Assembly (NCBI GenBank): GCA_010030605.1
Contig: RHCK01000040.1
Location: forward strand, 1-9,384
Direction of reading: 5' to 3'
Length of the DNA stretch: 9,384 nt
From: Acidimicrobiia bacterium
GTDB lineage: Bacteria > Actinomycetota > Acidimicrobiia > Acidimicrobiales > Ilumatobacteraceae
Part shown: positions 1 through 6,032 of the stretch, in pieces
Layout of the letters: each line of letters starts with the position of its first letter
How positions within the stretch are numbered: the first letter of the stretch is position 1
The notes under the pieces: generated by a model
What the model was told of the DNA's origin: nothing
Seen by the model: only the letters and a program-made list of their open reading frames with translations
Databases searched by the model: none
Translations under genes and position numbers: made by a program

Positions 1-791
1 TGACCGTCGATCCCACAGTCCGACCACCGCTGGACCTCCACATCACGGTTCATGATGGGGGACCCCACAACTTCGTCCTCGTTCACGGAAGCATGGACCG
101 AGAGGGCGGTTTTGCTCGTCTGGTGAAGTTTCTCCGTCCGCACGGACGAGTGACGACCTACGACCGACGGGGATATGGACGGTCGCTGAGTGCGACTGGC
201 GCTCGCGATTTGGCGGCGCACATCGACGATCTCGGTGCAATCATCGGCGACCGGCCGAGCATTGTGATCGGCCACAGCCTCGGCGGGTCGATCGCTTTGG
301 GGCTCGCCACTCGAGTGCCTCACCTCGTGACCGGTCTCGTGGTGTATGAGTCACCGATGAGTTGGGAGCCGTGGTGGTCACGAGACACCGGAGGCGCGGC
401 CGCCGCTCGAGCGGCCACTCCGGAAGACGCTGCCGAGGCATTTTTGCGGCGTTTCGTGGGCGACGAACGATGGGAGCGATTGCCACAGCGCACCAAGGAT
501 GCCCGTCGGGCCGAAGGCGGAGCCCTTCGAGACGAAACGATGTCGCTTCGATCAGGATGTCCATGGGGTGATCGACGACTCGCTTGTCCGATCGTGTCCG
601 GTGCGGGGGACAGATCACGCGACGATTTTCGGCGTTCCGCGGAGGTGGTGTCCTCACTCTCGGATGACGGAAGGCAGGTGACTCTTCTGAACGCCCACCA
701 CAACGCGCATTCGGCAGATCCGCAGCAGTTCTACGAGAAACTGGTGAAGCCGATCATCGATCGCATCGAGACCGGCTCGTTGTCCGGCTGA
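1..791 (+). CDS. alpha/beta hydrolase fold protein (5' end cut by window edge)
   Basis: This is a probable soluble hydrolase of the alpha/beta fold; the substrate cannot be told. The open frame runs from base 3 with no stop, and bases 1-2 are TG followed by ACC GTC GAT, so the missing base 0 probably completes an ATG or GTG start. That gives a protein of about 263 residues, usual for the family. The internal ATG at 93 is too late, because it would remove the first strand and the HG oxyanion-hole motif (about residues 29-30, VHGSM). The nucleophile elbow GHSLGG places the catalytic Ser near residue 93. GAGDRSRD (Asp about 204) and the His cluster NAHHNAH (about 232-237) fit the acid and base of the triad. 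YDRRGYGRS after the second strand is typical of the family. It converges on the membrane protein gene with a 41-base gap. The fold is certain, the function unknown. Confidence 0.9.
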   Translation, partial: TVDPTVRPPLDLHITVHDGGPHNFVLVHGSMDREGGFARLVKFLRPHGRVTTYDRRGYGRSLSATGARDLAAHIDDLGAIIGDRPSIVIGHSLGGSIALGLATRVPHLVTGLVVYESPMSWEPWWSRDTGGAAAARAATPEDAAEAFLRRFVGDERWERLPQRTKDARRAEGGALRDETMSLRSGCPWGDRRLACPIVSGAGDRSRDDFRRSAEVVSSLSDDGRQVTLLNAHHNAHSADPQQFYEKLVKPIIDRIETGSLSG

Positions 792-832
792 CGCGAAACG
801 TTGTCGACGCGTTCGGACACGAGATCAGGTGA
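792..832. other. convergent intergenic gap, no clear terminator
   Basis: The 41 bases between the two converging stop codons hold only an imperfect stem (CGAAACG near 793 against CGTTCG near 809, with one bulged A) and the start of a short direct repeat GATCAGG (823-829 and 831-837). No T-run follows on either strand, so no intrinsic terminator can be claimed. Confidence 0.3.
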
Positions 833-1114
833 TCAGGGAGTCAAGGTCACATCCTGCCCGAAGAACGAACAACTGATCTCGCGGGCACCTTGTTCGATTT
901 CGGTCTGCGCCTTGTCGTAACACGAGGAGATTTCCTGTCGTTGCGTGTACACCGCGATGCCCAGGACCACGGCGATCAGCATGATGATGGTGCGGACCAT
1001 CGCCTTGGCGACGAACTTCATCATGACGAGTCCGACAATGATGGGCAGAGCGGTGCCGGCCAACGAGACATTCTTCAATTGGTCGACCGACAGAGCGACG
1101 AGTGATGCGTTCAT
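833..1114 (-). CDS. small two-helix membrane protein, hypothetical
   Basis: This gene encodes a 93-residue protein that I do not recognise as a named family. Two hydrophobic stretches are visible: about residues 15-34 (SLAGTALPIIVGLVMM region) and 40-56 (MVRTIIMLIAVVLGIAV). Lys and Arg between them (K33, K37, R41) suggest a cytoplasmic turn, which puts both ends outside by the positive-inside rule. The C-terminal tail is polar and carries two cysteines (C65 and C82) that could form a disulfide if it is extracytoplasmic. The start is the ATG at 1114, chosen because a -10 hexamer TAGCCT ends exactly six bases before it. It diverges from the DUF3151 gene over 73 bp and converges on the hydrolase. 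Real coding is supported by the promoter placement, the helix pattern and the clean fit between neighbours. The function is unknown. Confidence 0.75.
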   Translation of the reverse strand: MNASLVALSVDQLKNVSLAGTALPIIVGLVMMKFVAKAMVRTIIMLIAVVLGIAVYTQRQEISSCYDKAQTEIEQGAREISCSFFGQDVTLTP

Positions 1115-1126
1115 GGTCGAAGGCTA
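1115..1126 (-). promoter_or_regulatory. leaderless-type promoter, -10 TAGCCT, for the small membrane protein
   Basis: On the minus strand TAGCCT (1126 to 1121) is followed by TCGACC and then the ATG at 1114. This matches the actinobacterial TANNNT -10 with the expected transcription start on the A of the start codon. There is no Shine-Dalgarno sequence. A weak -35 candidate CGGACT lies 17 bases further upstream. Confidence 0.6.
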
Positions 1127-1175
1127 CGGAAATCGCCGACTGAAGTCCGCTCATGCCGCGCGAGATCGGGCGAAT

Positions 1176-1187
1176 TACCATGAAGCC
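1176..1187 (+). promoter_or_regulatory. leaderless-type promoter, -10 TACCAT, for the DUF3151 gene
   Basis: TACCAT (1176-1181) is followed by GAAGCC and the ATG at 1188, so the expected transcription start falls on or next to the start codon. No purine-rich ribosome binding site is present. I see no convincing -35 element. Confidence 0.55.
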
Positions 1188-1631
1188 ATGTCGGAAAGTT
1201 CGTCCATCAACTTGTCGTCCCAGGGGCCACCATCCACGCGGTTGCCCGAATTCGATGTCGAAGCACGTCATGCACTGATGCAGGCGATGTCGGCCGACGT
1301 ATCCGATCGCCGAAGCATGATCGCCGAAGTCGTCAAGCGACATCCTCGTTTCATCGAAGCGTGGGTGGCGCTCGGTGATCACGGACGCGACGACATGGAG
1401 CGTTACGCCTGCTACCGCGTCGCGTATCACCGGGGGCTCGATTCTCTGCGTCAGAACGGTTGGCGGGGATCGGGCTACGTGCGCTGGTCGCACGTCCCGA
1501 ACCGTGGATTCCTCATGGCGTTGCACAGACTTGGCACGACCGCGGCGGTCATTGGCGAATCGGACGAAGCCGAACGTTGCCGGCTGTTCGTTCTTCAACT
1601 CGAGCCGTCCGGGGTACCCGAAGGCGCCTGA
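1188..1631 (+). CDS. DUF3151 domain-containing protein
   Basis: This 147-residue protein matches the actinobacterial DUF3151 family as I know it. A helical region HPRFIEAWVALGD (about residues 52-64) leads to the diagnostic core YHRGLDSLRQNGWRG (80-94), then WSHVPNRGFLMAL (100-112), and it ends with a TPR-like helix IGESDEAERCRLF (122-134). The role of the family is unknown; its helix-turn-helix repeats resemble tetratricopeptide repeats, so a protein-binding role is possible. The first 20 or so residues are Ser/Pro-rich and probably disordered. The frame stays open upstream to 945, but the ATG at 1188 is preferred: the -10 TACCAT sits six bases before it, and a longer start would overlap the divergent gene. 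mobA begins three bases after the stop, so the two genes are probably cotranscribed. Confidence 0.88.
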   Translation: MSESSSINLSSQGPPSTRLPEFDVEARHALMQAMSADVSDRRSMIAEVVKRHPRFIEAWVALGDHGRDDMERYACYRVAYHRGLDSLRQNGWRGSGYVRWSHVPNRGFLMALHRLGTTAAVIGESDEAERCRLFVLQLEPSGVPEGA

Positions 1632-1634
1632 CCC

Positions 1635-2183
1635 ATGCTCGATGCCGCCATCCTCGTCGGGGGGTCCTCGAGTCGCATGGGTTCCGACAAAGCATTGTTG
1701 GATCGATGCGGTCGACCCGCCGCGGTGGATCTTCATCATGTTCTCGTCGAGGTCGGATTCGACAACGTGACGTTGATCGGGGGAGATGGTTCTCGATTTG
1801 CCGACCATTCCGTGATTCACCGAGTCGACACCCGCCCCCACCAGGGTCCGCTCGGCGGCATTCTCACCGCTCTCGAGGCCACGCGGTCCGAGTGGGTTCT
1901 GATCTTGGCCGTCGATTTGCCGGGTGTGAGCAAGGTCGACATCGAAAAAATGGTCGAGGCTCGCCGACAACATCCATTCGCCGACATCATCCACGCCTCA
2001 TCCTCCGACGGGCCGCAACCCCTCTTCGGTTGGTGGCGGAGGTCGACCGCGCAAACCATCGATCGCGCACTCTCCATGGATCGTCGCTCCGTTCGAAGTG
2101 TCGTGGGAAGCCTCCGAACGGAACACGTCGAGTTCGAGTCAGCCGTTCTTCGGAACGCCAATCGCCCCGAAGACCTCGGTTAG
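1635..2183 (+). CDS. mobA: molybdenum cofactor guanylyltransferase MobA
   Basis: MobA transfers GMP from GTP to molybdopterin-bound molybdenum in the cytoplasm, making the guanine dinucleotide form of the cofactor. The 182-residue protein carries the nucleotidyltransferase signature LVGGSSSRMGSDKA (residues 7-20), QGPLGGI (70-76) for the nucleotide pocket, the metal-binding strand AVDLPG (92-97) in place of the commoner CDxP, QPLFGWW (128-134) in place of HPLFALY, and the terminal NANRPEDL (174-181) equivalent to NVNTPEDL. Its length is slightly short but normal. The start codon lies three bases after the DUF3151 stop, with no Shine-Dalgarno sequence of its own, which suggests translational coupling. 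Its TAG stop is part of the -10 hexamer of the next gene. A related nucleotidyltransferase of the same superfamily (such as MocA-like) is the main alternative. No other molybdenum cofactor gene is in the window. Confidence 0.85.
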   Translation: MLDAAILVGGSSSRMGSDKALLDRCGRPAAVDLHHVLVEVGFDNVTLIGGDGSRFADHSVIHRVDTRPHQGPLGGILTALEATRSEWVLILAVDLPGVSKVDIEKMVEARRQHPFADIIHASSSDGPQPLFGWWRRSTAQTIDRALSMDRRSVRSVVGSLRTEHVEFESAVLRNANRPEDLG

Positions 2184-2192
2184 CCTGACCGC
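2181..2192 (+). promoter_or_regulatory. leaderless-type promoter, -10 TAGCCT, for the rhodanese-RNase D pair
   Basis: TAGCCT (2181-2186) is followed by GACCGC and the GTG at 2193. The TAG is at the same time the stop codon of mobA. Spacing and sequence match the promoter of the cysteine-rich gene on the minus strand at 6849-6863, differing at one base in fifteen. No ribosome binding site and no clear -35 are seen. Confidence 0.6.
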
Positions 2193-2528
2193 GTGAACCA
2201 GGACTCCTTCGAAGAAATCGACGTCGACGACCTTGCCGAGCGGCTGGGGAGTGGCGTCTTGCTGATCGATGTTCGCGAGACCGATGAATACGTTTCGGGG
2301 CACGTACCCGGAGCCGTGTCGATTCCGCTCTCGGAGCTTCAAACGCGAGTCGATGAATGTCGTGACCCGCGTGGTGAGGCATCCATTCTCATCTGCAAAG
2401 CCGGTGGACGAAGCGCCAACGCTTGCTCGTATCTGACCGCTCATGGTCTTCGGGTCATCAACGTGGCCGGTGGCACGATGGCTTGGATGATGAGTGGGCG
2501 CGACGTCGTGGAAGGAACGCAGCCCTAG
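2193..2528 (+). CDS. single-domain rhodanese-like sulfurtransferase
   Basis: This 111-residue cytoplasmic protein is one complete rhodanese domain. Residues 24-41 carry the family signature LIDVRETDEYVSGHVPGA. The active-site loop is CKAGGRS (68-74), with Cys68 as the predicted persulfide-carrying residue, and the closing motif is NVAGGTMAW (90-98). The six-residue loop length suits sulfur substrates rather than the longer phosphatase-type loop of Cdc25-like members. There is no signal peptide. The start is the GTG at 2193, which the leaderless -10 element supports. It follows mobA at once and overlaps the next gene by one base. A role in sulfur transfer, perhaps to a cofactor or tRNA, is plausible but unproven; next to mobA, molybdopterin-related sulfur delivery is a guess only. 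Confidence 0.9.
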   Translation: MNQDSFEEIDVDDLAERLGSGVLLIDVRETDEYVSGHVPGAVSIPLSELQTRVDECRDPRGEASILICKAGGRSANACSYLTAHGLRVINVAGGTMAWMMSGRDVVEGTQP

Positions 2529-3682
2529 TGGCTCACACGTTCGTTCGCGATCAGGACTCTTTGGAGCAATTGCTTTCTCGGCTGAAATCCGAGGAGCGAA
2601 TCGCTCTCGACACAGAGTTCCATCGCGAGAGGACGTATTTTCCCCGACTCGCTCTGATTCAACTGGCGTGGTCGGATGGAATCGCGATCATCGACCCGCT
2701 GAGCGTGGACCCGACATCGATCACCAGAATCTTCGATGGCAACCATTTGATCGTTCTGCACGCGGCCCAGCAGGACATGGACGTCCTCACTCATGCCGTC
2801 GGTGCCGTACCATCGCGGATGTTCGACACCCAAATCGCCGCAGGATTTCTCGGTTTCTCCACGCCTTCCTTGGCCTCATTGGTGAACGCCGAACTCAAGG
2901 TGAACCTCCCCAAGGGCGACCGTCTCACCGACTGGTTGCGGAGGCCATTGACCGAAAGCCAACTGTCGTATGCCGCTTCCGATGTCGAGCATTTGCTCGA
3001 ACTCGAGGAACGACTTCGCACGGATTTGACGCGTCGCGGACGATTCGAATGGGCGGTCGAAGCCTGTGAGGAACTGCGCACCCGCAAGACCGGGCCCGCG
3101 GATCCAAGCGATGCATGGTTGAAGCAAAAGGATCTACGGGGTCTGAAGCCGAGAACCCGAGGGATTTTGGCATCGGTCGCGGAATGGCGCGAACGTCGGG
3201 CGATGGCGAGCGACATTCCGCCGCGACAGGTGCTCCCCGATCTGGCGTTGCACGGAATCGCTCAACGCGATCCGTCCACGGTGAGCGAGTTGAGTCAGGC
3301 GCGTGGCGTCGACGACCGACACACCCGGGGCAACATTGGCAACGAGATCTTGGCTGCCGTGAAAATCGGACGGGAGCGCCGGGCCGATTTGCCGGCTCAC
3401 GAGGGCGAAGAGTTGGACCGTCATTTGCGACCGGCGATCACACTCGTGTCGGCATGGATCAGCGAGGTGGCACGTACGAGCGAGGTCGACACGGCCCTGC
3501 TCGCCACTCGTCAGGACATCGTGTCGTTGTTGAGACGCGATGTCGGCGCCCGTTTGGCCTCGGGTTGGCGCCGGGACCTGGTGGGGTCGCAGATCGAGCA
3601 GTTGCTGGCCGGCCGAGCGGGCCTGTCGTTCGATGGTCGAGGCGGTCTGCGGATGATCGACGTCGTCTCCGACGACGAGTGA
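2528..3682 (+). CDS. rnd: ribonuclease D (DEDDy 3'-5' exonuclease with HRDC domain)
   Basis: RNase D trims the 3' ends of tRNA precursors and other small RNAs in the cytoplasm. The 384-residue protein has the three exonuclease motifs: ALDTEFHRERTYFPRLALIQL (Asp28, Glu30), LHAAQQDMDVL (Asp83) and YAASD (Tyr148, Asp152), preceded by GDRLTDWLRRPLTE (130-143), which closely resembles the E. coli enzyme. Residues about 200-282 form an HRDC nucleic-acid-binding domain (RGLKPRTRGILASVAEWRERR through NEILAAVKIG). The remainder to 384 probably corresponds to the second HRDC-like region. The length is close to E. coli RNase D. The start is the GTG at 2528, whose G is the last base of the rhodanese TAG stop, so translation is probably coupled. 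The frame is open further upstream, but that would run through the rhodanese gene and past the family's usual N-terminus. Confidence 0.93.
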   Translation: MAHTFVRDQDSLEQLLSRLKSEERIALDTEFHRERTYFPRLALIQLAWSDGIAIIDPLSVDPTSITRIFDGNHLIVLHAAQQDMDVLTHAVGAVPSRMFDTQIAAGFLGFSTPSLASLVNAELKVNLPKGDRLTDWLRRPLTESQLSYAASDVEHLLELEERLRTDLTRRGRFEWAVEACEELRTRKTGPADPSDAWLKQKDLRGLKPRTRGILASVAEWRERRAMASDIPPRQVLPDLALHGIAQRDPSTVSELSQARGVDDRHTRGNIGNEILAAVKIGRERRADLPAHEGEELDRHLRPAITLVSAWISEVARTSEVDTALLATRQDIVSLLRRDVGARLASGWRRDLVGSQIEQLLAGRAGLSFDGRGGLRMIDVVSDDE

Positions 3683-3801
3683 ACTTTCCCGTCCTCTCGA
3701 TGTCGGTCTGGACACACCGTTTCTGCCCGTCGGTGCTGGTCGTAGGGGTGTGGTGGCCGAATTCCTCTTCGATATTCCCGCATTCAGGGGCCATGCCGAC
3801 C

Positions 3802-3807
3802 TACAAT
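3802..3807 (+). promoter_or_regulatory. candidate -10 hexamer TACAAT upstream of the acidic-tail gene and typA
   Basis: TACAAT matches five of six positions of the sigma-70 type consensus and is the best -10 in this gap. No TTGACA-like -35 is found 16 to 18 bases upstream, and no extended TGN is present. The alternative CATAGT at 3911-3916 would give a much shorter leader. Confidence 0.35.
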
Positions 3808-3930
3808 GCTCACGCCCCTCGTGGGCGAGGGTTGCCGTGGGTCGTCAGACCTGGTGCCGGAAACGACGTTCTTCGTCGTCCATTCGACACGCAACACGAC
3901 GCCCGCCCGCCATAGTCCCCACACCAGTTC

Positions 3931-3934
3931 GGAG
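3931..3934 (+). promoter_or_regulatory. Shine-Dalgarno GGAG for the acidic-tail gene
   Basis: GGAG lies seven bases before the GTG at 3942, an ideal spacing. It decides that start in a frame that stays open upstream to 3750. It is the only clear ribosome binding site at the head of a transcription unit in this window. Confidence 0.6.
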
Positions 3935-3941
3935 CCCTGCC

Positions 3942-4172
3942 GTGAAGAAGGGTCGTCATCGTCGCTTCGAAGAAGCGCGCAAATTGAAGCAAGCCGGCCC
4001 CAGCGCATTCGACCTGGGTCTGGGTTCCAGTGACCGCGGTCCGCGTTCGCAGGATGACGAGTACGCCGCCTTGGCCGAGAAATACGGCGTCGTGTTCGAC
4101 GATGACGAAGATGATGTCGACGACGACATCGACGATGCCTCCAACGAAAGTGATGACGACGCCGACGAGTGA
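3942..4172 (+). CDS. small protein with basic head and acidic tail, DUF3073-like
   Basis: This gene encodes 76 residues with strongly separated charge. The first 16 residues are basic (VKKGRHRRFEEARKLK), the middle is Gly/Ser-rich, residues 38-49 read QDDEYAALAEKYG, and the tail from about 52 is almost all Asp, Glu, Ser and Asn. The pattern of a GR-rich basic head, a DxYA(x)LxxxYG segment and an Asp/Glu tail resembles actinobacterial DUF3073 proteins. That assignment is from memory of the family and is moderate. Function is unknown; a nucleic-acid or ribosome-associated role is conceivable. The GTG start is chosen for the GGAG seven bases upstream. The TGA stop overlaps the GTG start proposed for typA, so expression of the two is probably coupled. 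The acidic tail is encoded by low-complexity GAC/GAT repeats, which could vary in length. Confidence 0.75.
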   Translation: MKKGRHRRFEEARKLKQAGPSAFDLGLGSSDRGPRSQDDEYAALAEKYGVVFDDDEDDVDDDIDDASNESDDDADE

Positions 4173-6031
4173 ACTCGTCGAAGCCTCACACCCCCTCTAT
4201 GACGAATCCCCTCCGTAATGTGGCCTTGGTCGCGCACGTCGACCATGGCAAAACCACGCTCGTGGACGCACTCTTGCGCGCCACCGGCACCTTCGCCGCC
4301 CACCAACAAGTCGTCGATCGAGTCATGGACTCCAACGACCAGGAACGCGAGCGTGGAATCACCATCCTGGCCAAGGCCGCTTCCATCACGTGGAAAGGCA
4401 CCAAGATCAACTTGGTCGATACCCCCGGTCACGCCGACTTCGGCGGAGAGGTGGAGCGCGCTCTCACCATGGTCGATGGCATCTTGTTGCTCGTCGATGC
4501 CGCCGAAGGTCCGCTTCCACAAACGCGTTACGTGCTGCAAAAGGCCCTCGCACGCGATCTTCCGGCGATCGTGGTGATCAACAAGGTCGATCGAGGGGAC
4601 GCGCGCGCCCAGGAAGTTCTCGACGAGGTGTATCAGCTGTTCATCGACCTCGAAGCGGCCGACCATCACATCGAATTCGAGGTGATTTCCGCGGTGGCAC
4701 GTGAGGGACGGGCGATGGTTGGGCTCGGTATGCCCGCCGACGATGCCGATCTCTCACCGTTGCTCGACACCATTCTCGATCGAATCCCGGCGCCCGATGG
4801 GGATCCGAACGCTCCTCTTCAGGCCTTGGTCACCAATCTCGATGCGTCCGAGTATCTCGGTCGGTTGGCCGTGGGACGCATCTACCAAGGGGCCTTGCGC
4901 AAAGGAGAGATGGTCTCGCTTCTCGAGGAGGAATTCGTCGAAGGTCAACCTCCGCTCAAGCGTCGCCTCGCACAGTTGATGGCTTACTCGGGAGTTGGTC
5001 GCGTCGAGCAGGACGAGTTGCTCGCCGGCGACCTCTTCGTCGTGGCGGGGTTTCCCGAAGTCGAGATCGGTGACACCATCGCCTCCATCGACAACCCCGT
5101 TCCCTTGCCACGCCTCACCGTCGATGAACCGGTCCTGCGTATGACATTCGGTGTCAACACGTCGCCCTTCGCCGGTCGTGACGGCAAATATCTCACCAGC
5201 CGTCACCTACTCGATCGACTTCACAAGGAAGTCCTCGGAAACGTCTCCATCAAATTGCACCCGACCGAGTCCGCCGAAGTCATGGAAGTGGCAGGTCGAG
5301 GCGAGCTTCAATTGGCGGTGCTCATCGAGTCCATGCGTCGCGAAGGATTCGAGCTGCAAGTCAGCCGACCCGAAGTCATCACCAAAGAGGTCAACGGGAA
5401 GAAGTTCGAACCGCTCGAGCGTGGGGTGTGCGACGTTCCCGATGAACACGTCGGCGCCGTCACTCAGGCTTTGGCACCGCGTAAAGGTCGCGTGGTCGAC
5501 CTGCGGCCCGGCGACCCGGGTCGGTCGGTCATCACGTTCGAATGCCCCAGCCGTGGTTTGATCGGGTTCCGTTCGCTGCTTCTCACGGTCACGCGCGGAA
5601 CCGCGATGTTGCACCAGCACCATGCGGGATGGATGCCATGGTGCGGAGATCTTCCTCATCGAACCGGAGGAGCCATGATCTCCGATCGTGAGGGAATGGT
5701 CACCGCCTACGCCCTCGACAATCTCCAGTTGCGTGGCACTCTCTTCGTCGAACCTGGCGAAAAGACCTACGAAGGCATGGTGATCGGGGAGAGCGCCCGC
5801 GGGGACGAAATGGTCGTCAATGCGGTGCGCGCCAAGGAAAAGAACAACATCCGAACCCACAGCCATGACGACGGAGTGAAATTGGCGGCCCCGGTCATTC
5901 ACACCCTGGAGACCGCCATCGAATGGATCGCCGACGACGAGCTGGTCGAGATCACTCCGAAGACGATCCGAATTCGCAAGCGATTCCTCGGACTCGAGGA
6001 TCGCCGCAAGGCCTACAAGAAGACGAGCTGA
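4169..6031 (+). CDS. typA: translational GTPase TypA/BipA
   Basis: TypA (BipA) is a ribosome-binding GTPase of the EF-G/LepA class, linked to ribosome assembly and stress adaptation. The G motifs are all present: AHVDHGKTT (G1, residues 22-30), RERGITI (G2, 60-66), DTPGHADF (G3, 84-91), NKVD (G4, 138-141) and an ISA (G5, about 173). Domain II, the domain III and V-like parts, and the TypA-specific C-terminus follow; the end reads AIEWIADDELVEITPKTIRIRKRFL, which closely resembles E. coli BipA. The full length is 620 residues from the GTG at 4169, which forms a GTGA overlap with the upstream stop. The ATG at 4199 gives 610 residues, begins MTNPLRNVALVAHVDHGK, and fits the usual family N-terminus better. 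Neither start has a visible Shine-Dalgarno sequence, so the choice is open. Its stop lies one base from the convergent gene's stop. Confidence 0.95.
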   Translation: MNSSKPHTPSMTNPLRNVALVAHVDHGKTTLVDALLRATGTFAAHQQVVDRVMDSNDQERERGITILAKAASITWKGTKINLVDTPGHADFGGEVERALTMVDGILLLVDAAEGPLPQTRYVLQKALARDLPAIVVINKVDRGDARAQEVLDEVYQLFIDLEAADHHIEFEVISAVAREGRAMVGLGMPADDADLSPLLDTILDRIPAPDGDPNAPLQALVTNLDASEYLGRLAVGRIYQGALRKGEMVSLLEEEFVEGQPPLKRRLAQLMAYSGVGRVEQDELLAGDLFVVAGFPEVEIGDTIASIDNPVPLPRLTVDEPVLRMTFGVNTSPFAGRDGKYLTSRHLLDRLHKEVLGNVSIKLHPTESAEVMEVAGRGELQLAVLIESMRREGFELQVSRPEVITKEVNGKKFEPLERGVCDVPDEHVGAVTQALAPRKGRVVDLRPGDPGRSVITFECPSRGLIGFRSLLLTVTRGTAMLHQHHAGWMPWCGDLPHRTGGAMISDREGMVTAYALDNLQLRGTLFVEPGEKTYEGMVIGESARGDEMVVNAVRAKEKNNIRTHSHDDGVKLAAPVIHTLETAIEWIADDELVEITPKTIRIRKRFLGLEDRRKAYKKTS

Positions 6032-6032
6032 A

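Larger units (their letters stand above)
3683..3941. other. largest intergenic region in the window, candidate structured leader
   Basis: These 259 bases separate rnd from the acidic-tail gene. I see no convincing gene on either strand. They hold a good -10 match TACAAT at 3802-3807 and a weaker one, CATAGT, at 3911-3916. There are two small perfect hairpins: CGCCC-ctcgt-GGGCG (3813-3827) and ACGACG-ttctt-CGTCGT (3863-3879). A GGAG ribosome binding site follows at 3931. No T-run follows the hairpins, so neither is a clear intrinsic terminator. If transcription starts near 3814, the mRNA would have a leader of about 128 bases, in contrast to the leaderless genes around it. Confidence 0.4.

Noticed and set aside
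823..837. Direct repeat GATCAGG twice before the membrane protein's stop
   Set aside because: Only two seven-base copies, no further units, and no flanking structure that would indicate an attachment site or array.
825..1994. Long 389-residue open frame on the minus strand
   Set aside because: It lies antisense to DUF3151 and mobA and overlaps the small membrane gene; its translation has no recognisable domain and is rich in His and Arg, as expected of an antisense shadow in high-GC DNA.
1460..2188. Open frame of 242 residues overlapping mobA on the same strand
   Set aside because: The translation is Arg/Ser-rich without domain features, while the overlapping frame encodes a clear MobA.
3661..3677. 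CGTCGT-ctccg-ACGACG hairpin at the end of rnd as a terminator
   Set aside because: It lies within the coding sequence for the acidic C-terminus, and no T-run follows.
4099..4170. GAC/GAT-rich low-complexity stretch as a tandem DNA repeat
   Set aside because: There is no fixed repeat unit; it simply encodes the Asp/Glu tail of the small protein.
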